DNA of 63,908 bases from Candidatus Sulfopaludibacter sp. SbA3 (lineage in GTDB: Bacteria > Pseudomonadota > Alphaproteobacteria > Caulobacterales > Hyphomonadaceae). A program made the position numbers and the translations under genes. Below the pieces are notes generated by a model. It saw only the letters and a program-made list of their open reading frames with translations, was not told the origin of the DNA and did no database searches. Positions within the stretch are counted from its first letter, which is position 1. Every line of letters starts with the position of its first letter. The stretch is from contig CAMEDD010000012.1 of assembly GCA_945913285.1 (NCBI GenBank), positions 1 through 63,908 of the forward strand. The letters run 5' to 3'. This document shows positions 28,976-36,902 of the stretch, piece by piece.

Positions 28976-30946
28976 ATGGCTGTAACGAACCGCGATATGG
29001 CGAATGCCGTCCGGGCCCTGTCGATGGACGCCGTCGAGGCGGCGAAATCAGGTCATGTCGGCTTGCCACTGGGCATGGCCGATGCCGCCACGGTTCTGTT
29101 CCGCAAGTTCCTGAAGTACGATCCGAAAGACCCCGCCTGGCCGGACCGCGACAGGTTCGTGCTGTCGGCCGGTCATGGATCGATGCTGATTTATTCCCTG
29201 CTGCACCTCACGGGTTATGCCTCGGTCAGCCGGTCCGACATCCGCAACTTCCGCCAGCTGGGCGCGAGCACTCCGGGCCATCCGGAGAACTTTGTGACCG
29301 CCGGCGTCGAGACCACCACCGGCCCGCTCGGACAGGGGATTGCTACGGCTGTCGGCATGGCGATTGCGGAGCGCCATCTGAATGGGCGGTTCGGGAATGA
29401 TCTGGTGGATCACCGGACCTGGGTGATCGCCGGGGATGGCTGCCTCATGGAAGGCATCAGCCAGGAAGCCATCACGCTGGCGGGCCACATGAAGCTCAGC
29501 AAGCTGATTGTTCTGTTCGACGACAACGCCGTGACCATTGATGGCTCAACCAACCTGTCCGATTCGACCGACCAGTGCGCCCGGTTCGAAGCGTCCGGAT
29601 GGGTCAGCCGCCGCGTGGACGGGCATGACGAGAAAGACGTTACCGAAGCGCTGAAATGGGCGACGCGGCAGAAGAAGCCGGTCTTCCTCGCGGTGAAGAC
29701 GATCATCGGATTTGGCGCGCCGAAGCTGGCGGGTACCGGCAAGGCGCATGGCGGGCCCTACGGCGCCGAAGAGATCGCCGGGATCCGCGGCGCCCTCGGC
29801 TGGCCCTATGCGCCCTTTGAGGTTCCGTCCGAGATCGAGAAAGCCTGGGCGAAAGCGGGCGAGCGTTCGCGCGAAGACCACGCCGCCTGGAAGCAACGTC
29901 TTGCCGCGAGCCCCCGGAAAGGGGAGTTCAACGCCGCGATCGCCGGCCGCCTGCCGAAGAACCTCGGCAAGGCCATCGTCAAGCACAAGAAAGCCGTCGT
30001 CGAGGGCGGCGCTTCCAAGGCGACCCGTGTCTGGAGCGGTGAAGCGCTTGAAGTGATCACGCATCTGGTGCCGGAAATGGTGGGCGGCTCGGCTGATCTC
30101 ACGGGCTCCAACAATACCAAGACGAGCCATACCGCGTCGATGACCCCGCAGAGCTGGGACGGCCGCTACATCCATTACGGCGTGCGCGAGCATGCCATGG
30201 CCGCCGCGATGAATGGCATGGCGCTGCATGGCGGCATCATCCCGTATTCGGGCACGTTCCTGGTCTTTGCAGATTACAGCCGCGCAGCCATCCGCATTGG
30301 CGCGCTGATGGGGCTGCGCGTCATCCACGTAATGACGCATGACTCAATCGGCCTCGGCGAGGATGGCCCGACCCACCAGCCGGTGGAACAGGTTGCGTCG
30401 TTGCGGGCGATGCCGGACATGCTCGTGTTCCGGCCGGCCGACGGCGTCGAGACGGCCGAATGCTGGGAACTCGCGCTGGCCCGTGATGACGGCCCAACGA
30501 CGATGGCGTTAACGCGTCAGAATGTGGCAGCCGCCCGCAAGAAGCATACTGAAGATAACCTCTGCGCTTACGGAGCGTATGTCCTGTCGCCCGCCAGCTT
30601 GAAAGAGCGCGGCGTTCTGATCGCAACCGGTTCGGAAGTCGAAATTGCGCTTCGGGCGCAGGCGCTTCTCGCGGAAGACGGAATCGGTGTGCGCGTCGTC
30701 TCGATGCCGTCGATGGAGCTCTTCGGCCGCCAGGATGCCAGCTATATCGAAGCGACCCTGGGCAAGGGTCTGCCGCGCGTGGCGGTCGAGGCCGGCGTGC
30801 GCTTTGGATGGGATCGCTGGATCGGCGCAGATGGCGGCTTTGTCGGCATGGACAGCTTCGGCGCCAGCGCGCCGTACCAGCAGCTCTACAAGCATTTCGC
30901 GATCACGGCAGAAGCCGTTGTCGAGGCGCTGAAGGTGCGGATCTAG
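28976..30946 (+). CDS. tkt: Transketolase
   Basis: This thiamine-diphosphate enzyme moves two-carbon units in the pentose phosphate pathway. It has 656 residues. KSGHVGLPLG is near 24-33, the ThDP motif GDGCLMEGISQEA is at about 154-166, the middle domain carries a catalytic-His region (YGVREHAM), and EDGPTHQPVEQ is in the Pyr domain. The ATG at 28976 has agggag upstream; the 28-codon extension before it is not conserved. It overlaps the next, opposite-strand gene by 4 bp at the tails. Confidence 0.97.
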   Translation: MAVTNRDMANAVRALSMDAVEAAKSGHVGLPLGMADAATVLFRKFLKYDPKDPAWPDRDRFVLSAGHGSMLIYSLLHLTGYASVSRSDIRNFRQLGASTPGHPENFVTAGVETTTGPLGQGIATAVGMAIAERHLNGRFGNDLVDHRTWVIAGDGCLMEGISQEAITLAGHMKLSKLIVLFDDNAVTIDGSTNLSDSTDQCARFEASGWVSRRVDGHDEKDVTEALKWATRQKKPVFLAVKTIIGFGAPKLAGTGKAHGGPYGAEEIAGIRGALGWPYAPFEVPSEIEKAWAKAGERSREDHAAWKQRLAASPRKGEFNAAIAGRLPKNLGKAIVKHKKAVVEGGASKATRVWSGEALEVITHLVPEMVGGSADLTGSNNTKTSHTASMTPQSWDGRYIHYGVREHAMAAAMNGMALHGGIIPYSGTFLVFADYSRAAIRIGALMGLRVIHVMTHDSIGLGEDGPTHQPVEQVASLRAMPDMLVFRPADGVETAECWELALARDDGPTTMALTRQNVAAARKKHTEDNLCAYGAYVLSPASLKERGVLIATGSEVEIALRAQALLAEDGIGVRVVSMPSMELFGRQDASYIEATLGKGLPRVAVEAGVRFGWDRWIGADGGFVGMDSFGASAPYQQLYKHFAITAEAVVEALKVRI

Positions 30947-31383
30947 CTCGTCGCCTTGGGCGGCTTGAACAGGTCGAGCTGGTTCGGGTCAGCGGGCTTT
31001 GCGCGTTTTGACTTCGTGCGTCCGCGCCGGAAATAGAGATCGTCTGTATGATCAGCGCCGCCGGCCCGGACAGGTTCGGGCGCTGTCTCCCTGACAGCCT
31101 CGCGCTTTTTGCCGGGCACCGAGATTTTCCACCAGCTGATCGCGACAACGACATGGCCGGAGGTGTCTTCGTAGCGTTGGAGGTGACCTGCAGGCCCATC
31201 CGCGCTCTGTGCGCTGAACAAGGCGGCCGCGTCTTCCTCCGTCAGGTGCAGCCAGCCGGTCTCCAGACCCTCCACGGCAAAACCGGGCGACAGCTGCGCG
31301 GCTTCGCGCCGCGAGCGGGCGAATTTTGCGCCGGGCTTCGCGGCAGCTTCCAGACTTTCAGCGATCGGATAGGCAAGGCTCAT
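30943..31383 (-). CDS. Hypothetical protein coupled to mmcB
   Basis: A 146-residue soluble protein with no family I recognise. The N-terminal half holds a WLHLTEEDAAALF segment and a VVVAISWWKIS strand. The C-terminal quarter is Arg/Lys-rich and disordered, ending in NQLDLF. The start overlaps the mmcB stop by 4 bp, so co-translation with MmcB is likely and a DNA-repair link is possible by context. Confidence 0.75.
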   Translation of the reverse strand: MSLAYPIAESLEAAAKPGAKFARSRREAAQLSPGFAVEGLETGWLHLTEEDAAALFSAQSADGPAGHLQRYEDTSGHVVVAISWWKISVPGKKREAVRETAPEPVRAGGADHTDDLYFRRGRTKSKRAKPADPNQLDLFKPPKATS

Positions 31384-31865
31384 GTGACAGGGGAGGTAAG
31401 GCTCTCATCGCCCGGCGTCCAGCCTGCATCCACGATGGCGGTCAGGCGCGCCGCCGCCAATCTTGCAAAGCGCAGCGTCACCGCCTTGCGGCGGGCCGGC
31501 ACAAGGCGGGCTGCCGGCGCCTCTCGGATCACGGCGCCGTAAAAGGCGTCGGCGACGATCAGGCCGGCTTGCGGCGGGATCAGGTCCTGCGGAAAATCCT
31601 CCGCCACCGCAAAGGACAGCCGGTCACAGAAATCCATGTAATCACGCCATTTCATGTCGGACTTGAAGTCTGAGATGCTGGATTTGATCTCGATCATCCA
31701 GATATCGCCGCCCGGCCCGATCGCGGCAATGTCGGCTCGCCGGTTATTGGCCAGCGTCATTTCCGTCACGCCGAAATAGCCAAGCTGGCTGAGCAGGCGC
31801 AGCGAGCCACGGCAGATTTCCGCTGACCGGCGCGGCAGGAGATCGTCGGGCAGGGCGTTCGTCAT
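31380..31865 (-). CDS. mmcB: MmcB family DNA repair protein
   Basis: A 161-residue PD-(D/E)XK-like protein. The catalytic core reads RADIAAIG...IWMIEIKSS, with Asp and the E-x-K of the nuclease fold, followed by SDFKSDMKWRDY. MmcB of Caulobacter is an SOS-induced protein that helps with mitomycin C damage. It is divergent from rpoH with a 190-bp spacer. I did not see a clear LexA box in that spacer. Confidence 0.9.
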   Translation of the reverse strand: MTNALPDDLLPRRSAEICRGSLRLLSQLGYFGVTEMTLANNRRADIAAIGPGGDIWMIEIKSSISDFKSDMKWRDYMDFCDRLSFAVAEDFPQDLIPPQAGLIVADAFYGAVIREAPAARLVPARRKAVTLRFARLAAARLTAIVDAGWTPGDESLTSPVT

Positions 31866-32020
31866 GACGGGCGGCTCGTTCCGCTTGTGTTCCGGGGTTG
31901 CGAGTTAGTCCCCGCGGGCGGTGAGCGTCAAGGCGTGAGCCGTGGGCGCCCAGACCGGCTCCGGAAAAAATCAAGGCAGCGTTAATCCATTCGGTGCGCG
32001 GGCGCGTATGAGCGAGCAGC

Positions 32021-32038
32021 GAGACGGCGTGTCGTCTC
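32021..32038 (+). promoter_or_regulatory. Hairpin in the rpoH leader just before the ribosome site
   Basis: A perfect 6-bp stem (gagacg at 32021-32026, cgtctc at 32033-32038) with a 6-nt loop lies 4 bases before the Shine-Dalgarno region (ggag at 32043-32046). Leader structure controls heat-shock sigma translation in other bacteria; a role here is an inference. Confidence 0.35.
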
Positions 32039-32056
32039 TCCCGGGAGCAGACAACC

Positions 32057-32944
32057 ATGGCCAGCGCGTACGACACGAATAACAGTTCGGACCGCCAGTT
32101 CGTGCGCACGGCTATGAAGGTTGCCCTGCTGGAGCCAGAGCATGAAGCCAGTCTCGCCCGGCGCTGGCGCGAACAGAATGATGAAGTCGCGCTGCACGAG
32201 CTGACCACAGCTTACATGCGCCTCGTGATCGCGATGGCTGCCAAGTTCCGTCACTATGGCCTGCCGATGGCGGACCTCGTGTCCGAAGGAAATGTCGGGC
32301 TGATGCAGGCCGCCGCGCGGTTCGAGCCGGAACGCGAAGTCCGGTTTTCAACTTATGCCAGCTGGTGGATCCGCTCCTCGATCCAGGATTATGTGCTGCG
32401 CAACTGGTCGATCGTCCGGACGGGCACAACGTCTGCCCAGAAATCCCTGTTCTTCAACCTGCGCCGCTTGCGCGCCCGGATCGCCGATACCGGCGACGGG
32501 ATCATGAGCCTCGAAAACCGCGAATGGGTCGCCAATCACCTTGGCGTGCCGGTGCGCGATGTCGAGACGATGGCATCGCGCCTGTCAGGCTCTGATCGTT
32601 CCCTCAATGCGCCGCTGACGGTGGATGGGGACGGCGAATGGCAGGACCTGATCGCTGACGAGTCGGCAATCCCTGAGCAGATCGTGATGATCGAGCATGA
32701 CACCGCCAAGCGGCGCGAATGGATCGCCGAGGCGCTGAAATCCCTCAATCCGCGCGAGATGCACATCATCGCTAAGCGGCGGCTCGCCGAAGAGTCGATT
32801 ACGTTGGAAGCCCTGGGCGAAGAACTCGGCGTCTCGAAGGAACGCGTGCGTCAGATCGAGCATCAGGCGCTCGGCAAGCTGCGCAAGGCGCTGGAGCGGA
32901 TCGTCGGCGATCCGGTCAAGGCTGGGCTGCTTCCGGAAGACTGA
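32057..32944 (+). CDS. rpoH: RNA polymerase heat-shock sigma factor RpoH (sigma-32)
   Basis: A 295-residue sigma-70-family factor for heat-shock promoters. Region 2 shows DLVSEGNVGLMQAAARF and VRFSTYASWWIRSSI. The RpoH box QKSLFFNLR (about 128-136), which separates RpoH from other sigmas, is intact. Region 4.2 ends in LGVSKERVRQIEHQAL. ggag lies 10 bases before the ATG. Alphaproteobacteria often carry more than one rpoH; only this one is in view. Confidence 0.97.
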   Translation: MASAYDTNNSSDRQFVRTAMKVALLEPEHEASLARRWREQNDEVALHELTTAYMRLVIAMAAKFRHYGLPMADLVSEGNVGLMQAAARFEPEREVRFSTYASWWIRSSIQDYVLRNWSIVRTGTTSAQKSLFFNLRRLRARIADTGDGIMSLENREWVANHLGVPVRDVETMASRLSGSDRSLNAPLTVDGDGEWQDLIADESAIPEQIVMIEHDTAKRREWIAEALKSLNPREMHIIAKRRLAEESITLEALGEELGVSKERVRQIEHQALGKLRKALERIVGDPVKAGLLPED

Positions 32945-32947
32945 GTT

Positions 32948-33382
32948 TCAATCGATCACTTCGAGGTTCAGCGGATGGCTGACTTCCGGCCGCCTGTCTC
33001 CCGGAAAGCCTCGCGAGCTAAGACGCGGTATCTGGCAGAGTTCAGCCGCAGCCCGGTCAATCGCGAGCGCACGCGCTGAACCCTTGAGTGCAAGAGCGCA
33101 GACAGTGAAGCGTTCATGCGATCCGGTCGTTCGGCTGGCGGTGCCTTCAGCCATCTGAAACCGCGCCGCGTCCGCTGGCCGCCGGGCGCCGCCGTGAATC
33201 GGCCAGACACCAACCAGCCCGGCGCTTTGACCCGCATCGAGGACCCGGGCGTCGCCCTCAAAGACGCGCACCACGCGGCCCCTCTCGCCGATGGTCAACT
33301 CATCCAGCGGGTCTTTTGCCGCGCTGCAGGCCGCCGCCAGACGCAGCAAGCAGGCGCCAGCACGTCTCAACCCCAAGTGCAT
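32948..33382 (-). CDS. Hypothetical protein
   Basis: A 144-residue protein ending in SHPLNLEVID, convergent with rpoH and 3 bp from its stop. The middle (RVVRVFEGDARVLDAGQSAGLVGVWP, seen in two parts) has the alternating pattern of a small beta domain. The N-terminus has a short hydrophobic stretch with cysteines that could be a poor signal. I recognise no family. The ATG at 33382 has only a weak ribosome site, so a shorter form is possible. Confidence 0.55.
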   Translation of the reverse strand: MHLGLRRAGACLLRLAAACSAAKDPLDELTIGERGRVVRVFEGDARVLDAGQSAGLVGVWPIHGGARRPADAARFQMAEGTASRTTGSHERFTVCALALKGSARALAIDRAAAELCQIPRLSSRGFPGDRRPEVSHPLNLEVID

Positions 33383-33529
33383 GCGATGATCCCAAGCGGC
33401 CCGGGTCTTTTCGATCGCCCGGCAGGCCCGAGCCTCGCAAGGGGAGTTTGGGCGGGCCGGCCCTGCCTTGCCAGATGCGCCCGGCGCCCGCTAAGGCTTC
33501 CCCCACGAAAAGTTTCCCGGGAGGATCCA

Positions 33530-34822
33530 TTGTCGAAACCGAAGAAGGCCTACCGCAAACGCGAAATCGGCGGTCATGCGCTAAGCCCCGAATCCCTCGT
33601 GATGGGATTCGGCTATGATCCGTTCATGTCGGAAGGCTCGATCAAGCCGCCGATCTTCATGACCTCGACCTTCGCCTTCAAATCCGCCCGCGACGGCGAG
33701 GCGCTGTTCCGCCGTCTTGCAGGCCGGCATGAAGTGGGCGATCCGGAAGACGCAGACCTCATCTACACGCGCTTCAACAACCCGAACATGGAAGTGCTCG
33801 AAGACCGGCTCACGCTCTATGATGAGGGCGAAGCGGCGCTCGCATTTTCGTCCGGCATGTCCGCGATCACGACCGCGCTGTTTGCCTGCGCCGAGCCCGG
33901 CACGACGGTGCTGCATTCGAGCCCGCTCTACGGCGCGTCCGAAGTCTTCATCCGCTCGTTCCTGCCCGAATGGGGCGTGCGCTCCGCGGAATTCGACGCC
34001 TGGTCCACCGAAGACCAGATTCTCGCTGCGGCGCGGGCTTCGGTGAAAGCGACTGGCCCGATCTCGGTCATCTACACCGAGTCCCCCGCCAATCCGACCA
34101 ATGCCCTCGTGGACATCGCCGCCTGCGCGCGCGTGTGCGACGTGCTGGAGACGGAAACGGGCCGCCGTCCGATCCTGATGTGCGACAACACGATGATGGG
34201 ACCCATCGGCCACAAGCCTCTGAAGCATGGGGCCGATCTCGCGCTCTATTCGCTGACCAAATATGTCGGTGGCCACTCGGACCTGATCGCGGGCGGTATC
34301 ACCGGCAATGAGGAGATGATGACGAGGATCCGCCGAATGCGCAATTATCTCGGCACGATGCTGGATGCCCATTCCTGCTGGCTGCTGACGCGCTCGCTGG
34401 AAACCGTCCAGCTGCGCATGGAGCGCGCATTCCGGAACGCGAAAGTCTGCGCGGAGTTCCTGCGCGATCATCCCAAGGTCACGGCCGTCATGTATCCCGG
34501 TTTCCTGAAAGAGGGCGATCCGCAGAAGAAGGTCTATGACGAGCAGTGCGAGTCCGCCGGCGCGACCTTCGCGTTCGATGTGAAGGGCGGCAAGGAAGCG
34601 GCATTCCGGATGCTGGACCATCTGCAACTCATCAAGCTCGCCGTCAGCCTCGGCGGTACCGAAAGCCTGATGTGCCATCCGGGCTCAACCACGCATTCGG
34701 CCGTGCCGGCAGACGTGCGCGCGCGCATCGGCTTCACGGACGGTCTGGTTCGGTTCTCGGTGGGGATCGAAGCCTCCGAAGACCTCCTTGCAGACCTCGG
34801 CCAGGCGCTCGCCCACGCCTGA
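33530..34822 (+). CDS. Cystathionine gamma-synthase / methionine gamma-lyase family PLP enzyme
   Basis: A 430-residue Cys/Met-metabolism PLP enzyme. SSGMSAI binds the PLP phosphate, the cofactor-aspartate region is CDNTMMGP, the Schiff-base lysine is in YSLTKYVGGHSD, and the C-terminal GGTESLMCHPGSTTHS is a family signature. Members make or break C-S bonds (gamma-synthase, gamma-lyase), and the exact reaction cannot be set from sequence. The TTG at 33530 is chosen because cgggagg precedes it by 5-6 bases; the upstream open frame has no family resemblance. Confidence 0.92.
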   Translation: MSKPKKAYRKREIGGHALSPESLVMGFGYDPFMSEGSIKPPIFMTSTFAFKSARDGEALFRRLAGRHEVGDPEDADLIYTRFNNPNMEVLEDRLTLYDEGEAALAFSSGMSAITTALFACAEPGTTVLHSSPLYGASEVFIRSFLPEWGVRSAEFDAWSTEDQILAAARASVKATGPISVIYTESPANPTNALVDIAACARVCDVLETETGRRPILMCDNTMMGPIGHKPLKHGADLALYSLTKYVGGHSDLIAGGITGNEEMMTRIRRMRNYLGTMLDAHSCWLLTRSLETVQLRMERAFRNAKVCAEFLRDHPKVTAVMYPGFLKEGDPQKKVYDEQCESAGATFAFDVKGGKEAAFRMLDHLQLIKLAVSLGGTESLMCHPGSTTHSAVPADVRARIGFTDGLVRFSVGIEASEDLLADLGQALAHA

Positions 34823-34874
34823 CGCTGAGCGCACTTCAATCCGGCGGCGGTTTCCGGTATGGCAAGGCCCACGT

Positions 34875-34951
34875 GATCCCGTAGCTCAGCAGGATAGAGC
34901 GAGTGATTCCTAATCACTAGGTCGGAGGTTCGAATCCTCTCGGGGTCACCA
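34875..34951 (+). tRNA. tRNA-Arg (anticodon CCT)
   Basis: A full cloverleaf can be drawn. The acceptor gatcccg pairs with cggggtc (one T-G wobble). The D-arm agctcag...agagc and the anticodon stem agtga/tcact enclose loop ttcctaa with anticodon CCT. The T-arm ggaggttcgaatcctc and a genome-encoded CCA complete it. It reads AGG codons. The CCA ends one base before the stop of the minus-strand operon that follows. Confidence 0.95.
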
Positions 34952-34952
34952 C

Positions 34953-36041
34953 TCACTCGCGTGTGGGATGCAGCGTGCCGCAGCGGATGTCATAAATGAT
35001 GGCCTTGTCGCTGTGTGTCAGCGCTTGGCTGCTGGCAGGGTCGACGCGCACGGCGTCCGCAAGGGCGGGGCCCGGCTGGACAGGGTTCATGAACACCCGC
35101 TCGCAGAACCGCGCGCCGGGTCGGGCGGATGCGATGACTCCGTTCCAGCAGGCATCGTAGTCGGACTGGCCGCAATAGGATCCGAAGTCCGACAAGGAGA
35201 ACGCGTCAAAGGGACCGAGGCCAGAGGCGCCGAGAGCATCCAGCCCGGTTTCGGTAATCTCGATCAGGTCGATCCGCTCCCGGACGACGGCGAGATTTTC
35301 TGGCCGCATATGCAGCGGAAGGGCGCGCTGCACCGAATGGCGGCCATGGAACAGCAGGACGGCAAAGTCGGAACCCCGGAACAGGATATGCTTCGCTGCC
35401 CGCCGGAAAAGTCCGGTGAGGCGCGCTTCGCTTTCGGCCGGCGGCGGCAGGAACGCGCCTCCCGGCTCCCCGATGATCCGTGTCCAGAACCAGCGCTGCG
35501 CGAGAACGCGCACGGCGCCGTGCCAGAGGCCATCGTCGAACCGCGTGCGCCAGATATCCGCCTGTTCGCTGAGGCTGCTCGCCGCGAAAAGTCTGTCAAT
35601 CGACCGCCCGCGCAAGCGGCGTGTGCCGAACGCGCCGAGGCGAAGCACCCGCTCCCAACGGCCTGAATGCCAGACCCCCGATGCGATAGCGCCCGGGCGC
35701 GCCTCCCAGAAGGCGCGCGACGCCGGCGGCAATCCGGCGGCCACGCGCCGGTGCAGGTCAGGCCGGTGCCGACTGTTTGCAATGCCGAGATAGGCATACA
35801 GAGCTTCGTCCTCCAGCACCTTGAAGGCGGCGATCTTCAGCCGGAGGAGTTCGTTCTGTGCGGGGTTGATGTCGATGGCGGTGATGCGGGCCGGGTTGCC
35901 CAGAAGCAGGTCCAATGGCCGTGCGCCGCTCGCCGTCAGGCATAGGACGTGATCGGACGGCGCCAGCGCCAGCGCTTCCAATTCGGTTGCGCCGTCTTCA
36001 TTGGCCGAGGTGAAATTCAGGGTCCGGCTGAAATCCGCCAT
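34953..36041 (-). CDS. DUF3419/BtaA-like aminocarboxypropyl transferase homologue
   Basis: A 362-residue protein with an N-terminal SAM-binding Rossmann region (VLCLTASGARPLDLLL, then ITAIDINPAQNEL) and a DUF3419-type C-terminal half (FDAFSLSDFGSY). BtaA of betaine-lipid synthesis, in this family, moves the 3-amino-3-carboxypropyl group of SAM to diacylglycerol. No BtaB-like methyltransferase is in view, so a plain betaine lipid is not implied. This is the last gene of a six-gene minus-strand operon, 6 bp after the oxygenase homologue. I infer that it adds a homoserine-like group to the operon's product. Confidence 0.85.
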   Translation of the reverse strand: MADFSRTLNFTSANEDGATELEALALAPSDHVLCLTASGARPLDLLLGNPARITAIDINPAQNELLRLKIAAFKVLEDEALYAYLGIANSRHRPDLHRRVAAGLPPASRAFWEARPGAIASGVWHSGRWERVLRLGAFGTRRLRGRSIDRLFAASSLSEQADIWRTRFDDGLWHGAVRVLAQRWFWTRIIGEPGGAFLPPPAESEARLTGLFRRAAKHILFRGSDFAVLLFHGRHSVQRALPLHMRPENLAVVRERIDLIEITETGLDALGASGLGPFDAFSLSDFGSYCGQSDYDACWNGVIASARPGARFCERVFMNPVQPGPALADAVRVDPASSQALTHSDKAIIYDIRCGTLHPTRE

Positions 36042-36047
36042 GAGGGG

Positions 36048-36902
36048 TCAGACCTTCAGCAGAACGCGCCGAGGGGCGGCGCAGGGCGTTCGCCCCGAGA
36101 GGATCGCTTCGATACCTGGCCGAAGCACATCCTGCGGCGCAAAGACCAGCGGCGCCGGCCCGTGTGCCGCGCGGTTTGCGCCGATGAGTTCGAGGATCGC
36201 GCGGTCTTCGGCGAATATCCGCTGGAAGAACAATTTCAGCGCGGCGAGCTTCAGGTCCGCCCACGCGCCGTCGCCCGGCACGGCAATGGTCGCCGCCACA
36301 TAGGTTTCGCCGGGCCGGGCAGGTGTGAGACGGAAGCGGGCCACGAACGCCATTCTGCCATCCCGGCAATAGGTCACTTCGGCAATCGCGGGCGCGCGGA
36401 ATGTATCGGTGATGGTGTACCGGTGTGCCCCAAGCAGGCGCGCGCCCCAGCCGCTGGGCGCTGCTCCTGCCGGATAGGTGGCCGAGATCCAGCCGTCGCC
36501 GGAGGAGATCTGCGCCTCCACGCAGCGGCGGTCTCCCGGCTTTCGCAGATAGTCCTGATGCACCACGCTCGTATGCGTCGTGTCGAGAATGTTCTCGGCC
36601 ACATCGCCGAGCCCGGCGCGAACGTATCCCTCAAGATGGAGTTGACGGTTAGGCCCGGCGAAGATCTCCGTTTCGCAGGGCTCGTGCGTGTCTCGGTCAC
36701 CTATCGCCGCAAAGATCCATCCGGAACGTTCGGCGACAGCCCGGGGCTGGCCGCTCTTCATGCAACGTCCATTTGCGACGCGCGCGCACGTTCGCCTAAG
36801 CTCTATCGGCGCGCCGGCCAGATGACGCACGGCAGCGCCGGCGCCAAGATCATGCGCCCGTATCAAGGGATACCACCCTGCAGGGAAGACTGTCTCATTC
36901 AT
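36048..36902 (-). CDS. Rieske-oxygenase homologue lacking the Rieske centre
   Basis: A 284-residue protein that aligns by eye with ring-hydroxylating or aliphatic Rieske oxygenases. The N-terminal strand WYPLIRAHDLGAG and the catalytic-domain iron motif ILDTTHTSVVH (Asp107, His110, His115) are present, with the C-terminal EDRAILE region. Both cluster motifs (CxH and CxxH) are absent. The chain jumps from the second Rieske strand (PIELRR) to the post-cluster segment (NGRCMKSGQP). It therefore cannot hold a [2Fe-2S] cluster of its own. The mononuclear iron could still be loaded. Its start overlaps the adenylate-forming gene (ATGA), so it is still translated in the operon. Confidence 0.8.
   Translation of the reverse strand: MNETVFPAGWYPLIRAHDLGAGAAVRHLAGAPIELRRTCARVANGRCMKSGQPRAVAERSGWIFAAIGDRDTHEPCETEIFAGPNRQLHLEGYVRAGLGDVAENILDTTHTSVVHQDYLRKPGDRRCVEAQISSGDGWISATYPAGAAPSGWGARLLGAHRYTITDTFRAPAIAEVTYCRDGRMAFVARFRLTPARPGETYVAATIAVPGDGAWADLKLAALKLFFQRIFAEDRAILELIGANRAAHGPAPLVFAPQDVLRPGIEAILSGRTPCAAPRRVLLKV

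Noticed and set aside
33441-33529. SAM-II riboswitch before the Cys/Met PLP gene
   Set aside because: The region is structured, but the conserved SAM-II loop and tail bases are not there.
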